From IMG/VR virus record IMGVR_UViG_3300042475_001686, positions 53,493 to 117,492 of that record: DNA of 64,000 nt; one strand, 5' to 3'. The position numbers and the translations under genes are program-made. The notes under the pieces are model-generated. The model saw only the letters and a program-made list of their open reading frames with translations. It was not told where the DNA came from and did no database searches. Positions 50,235-58,621 of the stretch are shown one piece after another (the stretch's first letter is position 1; each line of letters opens with the position of its first letter). Source of the DNA: a virus.

Positions 50235-50241
50235 GAATAAT

Positions 50242-50284
50242 AAAAAGTTAAGAGGGGGAGGAGAACTAGCCCCTGCCCCCTCTC
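50242..50284 (-). terminator. Rho-independent terminator after the capsid gene
   Basis: On the minus strand AGAGGGGG pairs with CCCCCTCT across a 17-nt loop, followed by TAACTTTTTATT. It lies about 20 nt past the capsid stop at 50304. Confidence 0.85.
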
Positions 50285-50303
50285 AAAGGTTACTGTTTAC
50301 AGA

Positions 50304-51443
50304 TTATGCATCTGCAGCAGCATCTGCCCATGCAATAGCGTCTTCTTCTTCCCATTGAATACCAAAGCGAACGAATACAGTATATTCAATTGTATCCTTC
50401 TTCGCTACATATTCACGGTTAACGACGATATCACGCTGGAAGCCCCATACACGGTTCTGTGGGAACGTCAGATCAATATAATTGTCTGGGTAGTAAGGAA
50501 CTTCTTGGACATCAATTCCGAGGACACGAGTTGTACGTGCTCCACCGAATGTCTGGCCTTGACCATCAAGGTATGATTGTGTATTTGCATACGTATTACC
50601 ATTCTTACCAAGTGCTTCAGCAATTGCATCTGAAAGAGTACCGTTGTTCTTAACGATACCTGCGAATGCATCTGTACCTGCGTAGAACTTAAGATTATTC
50701 TTAAGTGCACGGTACTTGCGTGGCATAGCGAGAATGATATCCTGCATTACTGCAGGTGTCCAAGCATTGTCAGCAACTGTTACGGCTGCTTCATGCGAGT
50801 CACCATTATCCTTGTGCTTCTTGATGAAGCCAGGCATAATGGAAAGGAATGGTGCTGTTGCACCATCACCGTTGATTGCAAGATCTTCAATGTCATTAGC
50901 AAATGCATTTGTCATCAAGCGAACGAGATGATCTTCTAATGCACCACCCTCGACATTGTCTTCTAGTGCTTCAGCAGATACTTCCCAATCAAGACGAATC
51001 TTCTTGGTTGTAAGTTCTACCTTTGAGAATGTAGCACCAGTGTTCTTGTAATCGCCAACTGCTTGTGCAGCAGCACGAATTACACGCTCACCGACGTTGA
51101 TCTTCTCTAATTCCATGGTGTTTGCTCTCATCGTCACACGACGACCATCTTGAGCGAGAACTGTAGCATCCCAAACATAATCGATAAAACGACGTGCTTG
51201 TTCAGGGCGTAGGATTCCGCTTGCAGCATCACCCGAAGGGTTTACGGCATTAGGACCAGTAGTAACACCAAGGTTAGCGTTAGGAATGTTTCCTAGTGCG
51301 CCACCATCTGTGTAGTTGCCAGGGATGTTTGATCCTGCGTCAGAACCTGATGCGAATGCACCCTGTCCTTGATATAAACCTGGTGTTGTTCCACCGAGTT
51401 CGCCTGATTCTCCTGGCTGGTTTTTCTTAATTTCTTCCGACAT
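50304..51443 (-). CDS. Major capsid protein, HK97 fold
   Basis: The ATG at 51443 (AGGAGGTGA upstream; the open frame extends to 51524) gives 379 residues. A Gly-rich N-arm precedes SGILRPEQARRFIDYVWDAT, SKVELTTKKIRLDWEVSAEA, NAFANDIEDLAINGDGA and PAVMQDIILAMPRKYRALKN. These mark the N-arm, E-loop and P-domain of HK97-type capsids. It follows the protease-scaffold gene, and a terminator lies beyond its stop. Confidence 0.85.
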   Translation of the reverse strand: MSEEIKKNQPGESGELGGTTPGLYQGQGAFASGSDAGSNIPGNYTDGGALGNIPNANLGVTTGPNAVNPSGDAASGILRPEQARRFIDYVWDATVLAQDGRRVTMRANTMELEKINVGERVIRAAAQAVGDYKNTGATFSKVELTTKKIRLDWEVSAEALEDNVEGGALEDHLVRLMTNAFANDIEDLAINGDGATAPFLSIMPGFIKKHKDNGDSHEAAVTVADNAWTPAVMQDIILAMPRKYRALKNNLKFYAGTDAFAGIVKNNGTLSDAIAEALGKNGNTYANTQSYLDGQGQTFGGARTTRVLGIDVQEVPYYPDNYIDLTFPQNRVWGFQRDIVVNREYVAKKDTIEYTVFVRFGIQWEEEDAIAWADAAADA

Positions 51444-51468
51444 ATTGTCACCTCCTAAGTGATTTTGC

Positions 51469-52800
51469 TTAATTAAATAAGTCGGCTGTTTTGAGGAAAC
51501 GTCCGCCCCATAGGGATTTTTCAACCATTTCTGGTTGTTCCTGTACGATCTCGCCTAGATCGCCAGACTTTCGGAAAGCAGTGTCTGCTTCTACTGCGTC
51601 TACTCTCTTTCCAAACTTATCTACTTGCTCAACTGTTGCAGCAATGTCTTTGGCGACTGCATCAAGTGAACTCTTTACTGCTGCTGTATCAACTTTTGAA
51701 GACTTAAGCATTTCTACTTCTGCCTGCAAAGATTTTACAGTTTGAACTAAATCGCTAAAGGCTGATGTAATTGTATTCTTGATTTCAGCAACTGCTTCAA
51801 CAATTGCTTCATCTGATTTAGATACCTCTGTAGCAACTTCTGCTGCTGGTGCCTCAACTGATTCCTCAGCCTTAGCAACCTCTTCTGCTGGAGTCTCTTC
51901 AGACTTCTCAACAGTTTCTTCAGCCACTGCAGTCTCTTCAGACTTTTCAGTAACTTCTGCGACAGGAGTTTCAACTACTGCATCTGCCTCTGGAGCGATC
52001 TCTTCTGACTTTGTAACTTCGACTTCTTCAGTCTTTGTTTTCTTTGCCATAGGATTATCCTCCTTCGTAATCTTAGCATCAATGCCTTTAGCACTATCTA
52101 CTAAGAATTTGACTATATCCATTTTTTCGTTGTCTTCTTTTTCAACGAAACCTATATTCTTCATTTCATTTCCTGTAACTGGACTTGTTACTGATTCTTG
52201 ATCTGACATCATTACTAAACCAGATTCCTCATCATAAAAAACATTTTCCAATGTAACATCTTGACCCTTAACAATTTCAACACCATCAACTTTTTCAACA
52301 TGCATAATGTTTGCAAATTGATTTGCTGGAGAGTCTACTAGAGATAACTCTACTAGGTCATAATCTTTAATAATTCTAATTGTGGAATCTGACTTCTCAT
52401 CATAACCGTCATCCCACTTATTCATACGGCCACCAATTGAAAACCCTGTCAATGTACCGTCCAAAACTTTTTCCCATGTATCTTGTGCACCTTTTGAAAC
52501 ATATGCAGACACAAAAACACCAGAATAAAACTTTTTAGATTCTGGATCAAAATATCTATCTTCTTTAAAGTTTACCATTTTGCCAACAGCAAGTGGCTGA
52601 TGCATTTCACGAATGTTTCCACGAAACTTTGAAAATGCTTTCATTGATGCTTCGGCTGTAACTATATCGCCTTGTTTATCAATGTTATCAAGGGATGCAA
52701 AACCAGAGACAATACGTCTCTCCTTGTCAACCTTCGCAAATGGAAGGGAAAGTCTTACTGAGTCGCCAGTGGTGTCCCAATGGGCTTTAGATATAGTCAT
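51469..52800 (-). CDS. Prohead protease fused to scaffold-like tail
   Basis: From ATG 52800 the protein has 443 residues. Residues 1-165 are an XkdF/U35-type prohead protease with candidate catalytic His67 (IREMHQPL) and Ser121 (LTGFSIGGR), followed by DLVELSLVDSPAN. Residues about 255-345 are an acidic Glu/Val/Ala/Ser repeat, and 350-420 a coiled-coil-like scaffold, ending in KSLWGGRFLKTADLF. Fusing protease and scaffold keeps them stoichiometric. No Shine-Dalgarno is present; a promoter ends 10 nt upstream, suggesting a leaderless message. Confidence 0.85.
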   Translation of the reverse strand: MTISKAHWDTTGDSVRLSLPFAKVDKERRIVSGFASLDNIDKQGDIVTAEASMKAFSKFRGNIREMHQPLAVGKMVNFKEDRYFDPESKKFYSGVFVSAYVSKGAQDTWEKVLDGTLTGFSIGGRMNKWDDGYDEKSDSTIRIIKDYDLVELSLVDSPANQFANIMHVEKVDGVEIVKGQDVTLENVFYDEESGLVMMSDQESVTSPVTGNEMKNIGFVEKEDNEKMDIVKFLVDSAKGIDAKITKEDNPMAKKTKTEEVEVTKSEEIAPEADAVVETPVAEVTEKSEETAVAEETVEKSEETPAEEVAKAEESVEAPAAEVATEVSKSDEAIVEAVAEIKNTITSAFSDLVQTVKSLQAEVEMLKSSKVDTAAVKSSLDAVAKDIAATVEQVDKFGKRVDAVEADTAFRKSGDLGEIVQEQPEMVEKSLWGGRFLKTADLFN

Positions 52801-52810
52801 ACTAGAATAT

Positions 52811-52840
52811 ATTATAGAGCCTTTTTTACACAAATGTTAA
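52811..52840 (-). promoter_or_regulatory. Promoter for the protease-scaffold gene, near-leaderless
   Basis: Minus strand: TTAACA (five of six -35 bases, 52840-52835), an 18-nt spacer and TATAAT (52816-52811), then 10 nt to the ATG at 52800. The predicted transcript has at most about 4 nt of leader and no ribosome-binding site. Confidence 0.65.
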
Positions 52841-52845
52841 TAAAC

Positions 52846-52866
52846 TGTGAATAACTATGTGGAAAA
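52846..52866 (-). other. Two DnaA-box-like 9-mers
   Basis: Minus strand: TTTTCCACA (52866-52858), 3 nt, then TTATTCACA (52854-52846), each one base from the DnaA box TTATCCACA. They lie in the 66-nt gap before the protease gene. They may be host DnaA sites, promoter-linked operators or coincidence. Confidence 0.3.
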
Positions 52867-54465
52867 CTATTGAGAAGATCTACCTTCACCCTTTGGGTTT
52901 CTACCACTAATTGTGGCAGCCCCATCAGATTGATTATTTACCCTCTCTGAATCCCTTGCCCTATCAGCATTATCATTTGCTGCTTGCTCAGGCTTAGGAT
53001 TAAATGGCTCATCTCCTCCTTCCCGTTGAGGAAGACCAAGCACTGATCTTGCTTCGTTTGGAAGCATGACCTGAGTCTTGACATATCTTTCCAGAATTTG
53101 AGATTGTGCGATTTCATCAGTCAGGGTTAGTTCCTTGAATTTAAGCACTAGTACGTCCGTCTTTTCTTTAACTATCTTATTGATTATTTTTTCAAGTTCT
53201 CTTTGTGCTGGGCGAGAAACTTGCTCTTTAAATGTACGGTCCTGTGCAAGTGCTGCAGCAATAGATCCAGAGTCTCCTCCGCCTAACTTTGAAAGAGGAA
53301 CCTGATGTGCAATTAAAATATCATCACGATTTTGTTTTCTATATTCTTTAAATGAACCTTCTTGAACGCCGTCTTCAATAGGCTCCATTTTAAATTCAAC
53401 TTTATTGCTATCTGTATCTCCTGGAAGAGGAATGTATAGAGTTCTATGGGATTGACCCTTAAGGCTTGTCTGTAAAAATCTAAACATCTTATCTTCGGCA
53501 TCTGCTGAAAGACGAGCACCCTTTAGTGTCACAACATAACGAGGGACAGCCTTATTGCTAAAGTAGTCGATGTTATATTGTGACGCTAACTGGTCTCCAT
53601 GGAGCGAGTTTATTGCCGACATTATATCTGGTACACCATAAAAAGTATTTAAAGGCGAGTACTGTTTAAAGTGTATGATTTCATTAGGCCTTGGATCTGA
53701 AGTTACTGGATTAGCATTCTTCGCACCAAAGTTCCTAAAATAAACAACCTTGCTTCCTATAATTTGAACATAGCCATCACGTAATCTGCGTACACGCATT
53801 GTAGTTGCTGGAATATGCCCTATGTAACCAATTTCTCCACGTGTTGTACGACCAACCTCTAGGTATCCATTGCCTACTGCCTGAACATCTGTATAAACCT
53901 TCATCATTGTTGTAGTAAATGAATCATCATCATTTAATGACTCAAGCCATTCATGCATTTCAATCTTGGCACGTTCAATTCTATTTCTTGCTCTTGCAAC
54001 TTGATCTCTGTCTTTATTTGATTCAAGTCTTAACATGGTGCTTGAGGAAACCTCAAAGTCATAGCCAAGTCCAACAATGTTCTCTACCTTTGCATCAATC
54101 GCTGCGTGATTTGCAAATGATGTATCGTAATAGTTAGCAAGTTCATAAACGTTCCATGGTGGTGTGATGACATCAAAAAGCCCATAGCCGTTTCTATATA
54201 CTGTACCAGGGTTAATCTCTTTTGACTTAGCATCTCCTAAACCATGCTGCTCTGCTCTTGCACTATCTAAATATCCTTGTGTTGGATTATTGTCTGCCTT
54301 GTCTATAAGACGAGATGTGCGTCGTTTAAAGTTATTATCCAAACCAGAGTATGACTTTAATTCTGTCCAAGATTTACTAAATGGATCTACAGCCTTAAAA
54401 GAATCAGATTGATCTACGACATTGTCTATGCTTGCTCTTAAAACATATTCTTTTTCTTCAGACAT
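52867..54465 (-). CDS. Portal protein
   Basis: The 532-residue protein has portal features: LANYYDTSFANHAAIDAKVE near 125-145, GYVQIIGSKVVYF, and EIIHFKQYSPLNTFYGVPDI then SQYNIDYFSNKAVPRYVVTL (clip and wing region). HQVPLSKLG is followed by an acidic disordered C-terminus. It forms the dodecameric channel through which TerL packages DNA. It overlaps its upstream gene at the stop/start. Confidence 0.88.
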   Translation of the reverse strand: MSEEKEYVLRASIDNVVDQSDSFKAVDPFSKSWTELKSYSGLDNNFKRRTSRLIDKADNNPTQGYLDSARAEQHGLGDAKSKEINPGTVYRNGYGLFDVITPPWNVYELANYYDTSFANHAAIDAKVENIVGLGYDFEVSSSTMLRLESNKDRDQVARARNRIERAKIEMHEWLESLNDDDSFTTTMMKVYTDVQAVGNGYLEVGRTTRGEIGYIGHIPATTMRVRRLRDGYVQIIGSKVVYFRNFGAKNANPVTSDPRPNEIIHFKQYSPLNTFYGVPDIMSAINSLHGDQLASQYNIDYFSNKAVPRYVVTLKGARLSADAEDKMFRFLQTSLKGQSHRTLYIPLPGDTDSNKVEFKMEPIEDGVQEGSFKEYRKQNRDDILIAHQVPLSKLGGGDSGSIAAALAQDRTFKEQVSRPAQRELEKIINKIVKEKTDVLVLKFKELTLTDEIAQSQILERYVKTQVMLPNEARSVLGLPQREGGDEPFNPKPEQAANDNADRARDSERVNNQSDGAATISGRNPKGEGRSSQ

Positions 54466-54833
54466 TAGTCATCAGCCCCGTATTTCTTTATAGTTTGCTG
54501 TGCAGCATGAACTGCACCAAGATCGTTTAGGTTGGGGATTAAGCCTTCTGACATTCTTTGCTTTTGCTCTGCATACTCTTCGTCAGAAATTCTACTTAGT
54601 CCCGCAAAAAATACCGCTTCGCCATCTGGCTCACCGTAATGTGAAGCAGCATTTCTAAGTTCTGCTAATTTTGATAGGTCCCCACGCATAGACGGTATAT
54701 TTAAAATGTTACCCTGTCCATCTGTAAACCACTTTCCATTTGATTTTTTCCAGACATATACGCCCCAGTCATACTGTTTATCGATGACAGTTATCTTTGA
54801 CTTACCAAGTTGTCCAGGTTTATTGTTTTTCAT
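54465..54833 (-). CDS. Small head-module protein
   Basis: The ATG at 54833 (122 residues) is favoured over a GTG at 54839. The sequence has KITVIDKQYDWGVYVWKKSN, then NIPSMRGDLSKLAELRNAAS and a helical C-terminus. It lies directly upstream of the portal gene. No family was recognised. A TGGTATACT box ends 7 nt before the ATG. Confidence 0.6.
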   Translation of the reverse strand: MKNNKPGQLGKSKITVIDKQYDWGVYVWKKSNGKWFTDGQGNILNIPSMRGDLSKLAELRNAASHYGEPDGEAVFFAGLSRISDEEYAEQKQRMSEGLIPNLNDLGAVHAAQQTIKKYGADD

Positions 54834-54840
54834 TACCACC

Positions 54841-54849
54841 AGTATACCA
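54841..54849 (-). promoter_or_regulatory. Extended -10 promoter, leaderless configuration
   Basis: The minus strand reads TGGTATACT with 7 nt (GGTGGTA) to the ATG at 54833. A second TATAAT lies at 54856-54851. This is probably the entry point of the portal operon. Confidence 0.55.
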
Positions 54850-54851
54850 TA

Positions 54852-57800
54852 TTATACTGCGTTAGAGACTTTGGACTGCCACTCTATATCTTTAAACATG
54901 GTATATTCGTAGTCCTTGAAACTAAGTGGCCTATCGTCATCAATAATTATCTTGTTAGTTCCAGTGTACGCTTTATATAGGTCTGAAGGATTAACTCCAT
55001 AATAACTAATTGAGGATTGGACCAAGACGCCCTGCCATAAATAATAATCATTCCAGTATTCCCAGTCGTACAATCCATCAACGGCAAACTTTACCCTGGC
55101 CCATGGCCTCTTAGCAACGCTTTGTATTTCTTGTAGGCTGGTTGTTTGATAATAAGAAAGACTGTCAAAAATAATTGGACCATTAATCATAATAGAACCA
55201 GCGTATGATTTAAAGTTTAATACGCTTGGGAATCCAATTCCTATCATAGCCCATTCGCCGACATTTAAAACTGGCTCTTTAACAATATTGCCATTAATAT
55301 AAAATGATATTCCATTGTATAAAGATCCAGTGTTTGCATCAATTGCATAGATCTTTGCCCGTTTACCAGTTGGATGATTAGCGACCATATAAAACTTTAT
55401 AGTGTTTCCCTTGGCATTAATTTGCATTATTTGTGTTGGGGCGTATGGGAAAAAGTCTGAGTTAAATCTAAACAAAGACTGCATAGCCATTACTTCATAG
55501 TCTTCTGACTTATTTGCATTTACTGGAATAGCAACTCCACGATTGATTAGTGGATCGTGGTCTCCACGTATTTCTAATCCAGAATGTCTTGTTAAATATA
55601 AATATGGAGATGATCCTTTATAAATGCTAACTGGATTTTTTGCTTTATAATTATAATAGTATCCAGTATTGACATACGGATAAACCTCAGTGCCAAATCT
55701 TGTACCTATATTGTTTACAGTATTGTAGTTAAATGCCTGTGATGCTAATTGCAAACTTTTAACTCTAATTGGTTTATGGCTAATTCCATCTACCTCAAAC
55801 TCTAGATGAACTACAATTGCTAAATCATTAAAGTCTGCTCCACGTGGTGGATAGATTAAAACATTATCCACAACTTCATATCTTGTGTTTATCCAGTCAC
55901 TGCCTGGAGTAATTACACCATTTTTAGGAACATCTTCTGTTTTAACAAAAAATCCATTTGAAGCATTTGCCCCAGTTTCAAGATATTCAAAAGTAATATA
56001 ACTTTTTAATATTGCTCCAGTTGTATCATATGAATATGTCTTTACAGATTTTTCTGCCAAATCTTGATAATTAACATATCCTGTGTATAGATAATTATCT
56101 AAAGACTCATAAGTTCTTTGTTGTGGGTATGAATATTCAGAACTTAACTCAGAATATTTCCATCCATCTGGATCTACAACTTCTGTTTCTTTAAACTTTA
56201 CTGGGGCTGGATAGTTTAAATTAAACTGAATAAAGTCTAGGCCAAATTTAGAATTGCCATATTCATCTGTGATATATTGACCAAAGTATGATAGTGGTAT
56301 ATAGTCTTTCCACGAACCCTTAACGTCTATATCTAAAGAAAAACTATTAAAATAATTTTTTGGCACAATGCCTAGGCTTGGAACATGATCTTTTAAGGTA
56401 GAAGAAATAAATGAAGATGGCGAAAAAGAAAAGTTTTCTAATAAAGGAGTACTCTCATCTAATTGATCTTCATTAAGTTGTGTTTGACCAATGTAATAAT
56501 TCCAAAAATCTTGATCTGCATCTCCTCCGTCGTATTCAACATAAGAACTATAAAGATTAAATATGTTTTCATAATCTTTTGGAACGCCGATCTCGTTAAA
56601 TAAGTTGCTAATTTCTTTTATATTTTTTTCAGAGCATAATCCTATTTTATATATCTTACCCGTAAAAGTTTTTGTAAACTCTTTATTACCGCCAATGTAC
56701 ATCTTTAGTGCACCTTGATTATTAAAAAATGATAATATATTATTTCCAAAGTAATTTCTAAATGTTTCTATTTCAATTCCTACAGCAAAAACACTGTCTT
56801 CTAAAATTGAAAATGCTTCATATAACACCTGCTCTGGATTTGTTTGATATTTAAAAACATACTTAATGTTATCATTAACACACTCTATTGAAAAATAATT
56901 TGAGTCTTGGTCTTCAAGTCTTATTAAAACCTGACTTCCAGAATAATTAGTTGGCTTTTCAAATAATCCATAAAATGCATATAGAGGGTTTCCAGGTAAA
57001 AGAATGTTATCGAAATAAAGATAAGAACTTACACTATTCCAGGTTGTATTTGGTTTAAGTGTTAAAAACAAACTGTCTTCGGTCTGAATTAAACTACAGT
57101 CTGATAGCATTTCAGATTGTCCCTTTGAAGAGTTATTAGTAATAATAACTGGATTAGAGAATGTTGGAGTAGTTAAATAGTTTTCCTCAACAACAATATT
57201 GTCTAATGATGCTTGTGACCATGACCCTAGATCTGGATAGTTATAGTTTTTTGTGTAATCGGCAAAAGAATAATCAAATACTACAGAGTTACCGCCGTAT
57301 GAAGCATTTAAGTTTTCTGGATATTGAACTCCTTGACCGTATACAAATCTTCTTTTTGCAACTAACAGTGGTACTAAATAACCATACAGCGCTACGCAAT
57401 CTATCTCAATTGGCTGGATATTTTCATAAGCATAAAATCCTATCCACTCATTACTTTTTCCTGACTCATCTGTAGCGCTTGGTAGAGATATCGTACTATC
57501 GTTAATTGAAATTGAAATAATCTCTTCCCCGTTTAAAAGAACTGTTGATAAGTTTTTAGAATATCTCCAATGGATAAGCATTGGCCTTTCCCAATGTCCG
57601 ACATAGTACGAAGAGTGTTGCTGATTAATATTTAAAACTAAAAATGAGCCATCTAAATAAATACCATCTGTTGAAGATATTGGCCCAACAATTCTTTTTG
57701 GTTCATTAGAAGAACTATTAGTCCTTAACCAAAACTCTAACGTAAAGTCTTTATGCTTTCCGCTATCTGACATCATTCCGTTTGAAGGAACTATTAACGA

Positions 57801-58601
57801 CGGCAAGTTATTGTTTGCGTATAGTTTAGTTACACCTTTTGATCCAAACACCATAGGCATTCCAAAGTTTTTTGCCATTAAGGAATTATTGTTCACAAAA
57901 TAATATCCACTATTTTCTGATAAGCCGTAAGCCTTTGCTTCAATAACTTTTGATGTAGTTAAAGATATGTTTGTTGGCAAGTTTATTGTTTCAACGCCCA
58001 GGGATGTGGATTGAAATTCTTCAGCCCACTGACCAAATGTTATTCCATTTATATAGAATATATAATCTGTTAAAGTTTCTGATTGACCCAAATAATTTAT
58101 TTTAATTACTAACTTTATTGGCTGACTTGTTTCTTCTGGACTAAAAGTTTCAGATAAAAAATACCAACGATTTGCTAGTGAGGCATCATATGATTTTAAC
58201 ACATCTATGTATTGCTCTTGTGCATCATCATAATATCTGTATCCAATTTCAACGCTAATTGCATATGGGCTTAATGTATAAAAATATGATCCAATACAAA
58301 AAGTTTTCAACACATTATTTAATTCATTTGAGTTAACTATGTCTGGGCTAACCATAGTAACAGAAAATATTCCTTCTCCTACAGAAGATGGAATTATTTT
58401 ATTTATTACACTGTTTGGAAAAGGTGCGTCTGCTAACTCTTCCGTTGCCTGTGAGGTTAAATTATCTAATGACCACAGGCTTGTCTCTCTTTGTGTTTCA
58501 GAAATTATAGATACATAATCAGCCTGATCATCTAAAGCCCACAAAAACTGTGGTTGCTCTGCAAATATTTTTTCTGCATATAGGTTAGATGGGTTAGACA
58601 T
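54852..58601 (-). CDS. Large LamG-like structural protein
   Basis: This 1249-residue beta-rich protein has a LamG/ConA-like core near residue 290 (SGKHKDFTLEFWLRTNSSSN, DGIYLDGSFLVLN), repeated jelly-roll-like segments and frequent Asn, Tyr and Ser. It is the first large gene of the head module, just before the portal unit. It could be a head fibre, tail spike-like protein or adsorption protein that binds sugars. A TGATAAAAT box ends 9 nt before the ATG, with no Shine-Dalgarno. Confidence 0.65.
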   Translation of the reverse strand: MSNPSNLYAEKIFAEQPQFLWALDDQADYVSIISETQRETSLWSLDNLTSQATEELADAPFPNSVINKIIPSSVGEGIFSVTMVSPDIVNSNELNNVLKTFCIGSYFYTLSPYAISVEIGYRYYDDAQEQYIDVLKSYDASLANRWYFLSETFSPEETSQPIKLVIKINYLGQSETLTDYIFYINGITFGQWAEEFQSTSLGVETINLPTNISLTTSKVIEAKAYGLSENSGYYFVNNNSLMAKNFGMPMVFGSKGVTKLYANNNLPSLIVPSNGMMSDSGKHKDFTLEFWLRTNSSSNEPKRIVGPISSTDGIYLDGSFLVLNINQQHSSYYVGHWERPMLIHWRYSKNLSTVLLNGEEIISISINDSTISLPSATDESGKSNEWIGFYAYENIQPIEIDCVALYGYLVPLLVAKRRFVYGQGVQYPENLNASYGGNSVVFDYSFADYTKNYNYPDLGSWSQASLDNIVVEENYLTTPTFSNPVIITNNSSKGQSEMLSDCSLIQTEDSLFLTLKPNTTWNSVSSYLYFDNILLPGNPLYAFYGLFEKPTNYSGSQVLIRLEDQDSNYFSIECVNDNIKYVFKYQTNPEQVLYEAFSILEDSVFAVGIEIETFRNYFGNNILSFFNNQGALKMYIGGNKEFTKTFTGKIYKIGLCSEKNIKEISNLFNEIGVPKDYENIFNLYSSYVEYDGGDADQDFWNYYIGQTQLNEDQLDESTPLLENFSFSPSSFISSTLKDHVPSLGIVPKNYFNSFSLDIDVKGSWKDYIPLSYFGQYITDEYGNSKFGLDFIQFNLNYPAPVKFKETEVVDPDGWKYSELSSEYSYPQQRTYESLDNYLYTGYVNYQDLAEKSVKTYSYDTTGAILKSYITFEYLETGANASNGFFVKTEDVPKNGVITPGSDWINTRYEVVDNVLIYPPRGADFNDLAIVVHLEFEVDGISHKPIRVKSLQLASQAFNYNTVNNIGTRFGTEVYPYVNTGYYYNYKAKNPVSIYKGSSPYLYLTRHSGLEIRGDHDPLINRGVAIPVNANKSEDYEVMAMQSLFRFNSDFFPYAPTQIMQINAKGNTIKFYMVANHPTGKRAKIYAIDANTGSLYNGISFYINGNIVKEPVLNVGEWAMIGIGFPSVLNFKSYAGSIMINGPIIFDSLSYYQTTSLQEIQSVAKRPWARVKFAVDGLYDWEYWNDYYLWQGVLVQSSISYYGVNPSDLYKAYTGTNKIIIDDDRPLSFKDYEYTMFKDIEWQSKVSNAV

Positions 58602-58610
58602 TATGAGTCT

Positions 58611-58619
58611 ATTTTATCA
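58611..58619 (-). promoter_or_regulatory. Weak extended -10, near-leaderless
   Basis: The minus strand reads TGATAAAAT, 9 nt before the ATG at 58601, with no ribosome-binding site between. The -35 match is poor. Confidence 0.35.
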
Positions 58620-58621
58620 TA

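Noticed and set aside
55864-55872. Perfect DnaA box TTATCCACA
   Set aside because: It is inside the LamG-like gene; one such 9-mer is expected by chance in about 64 kb on both strands.
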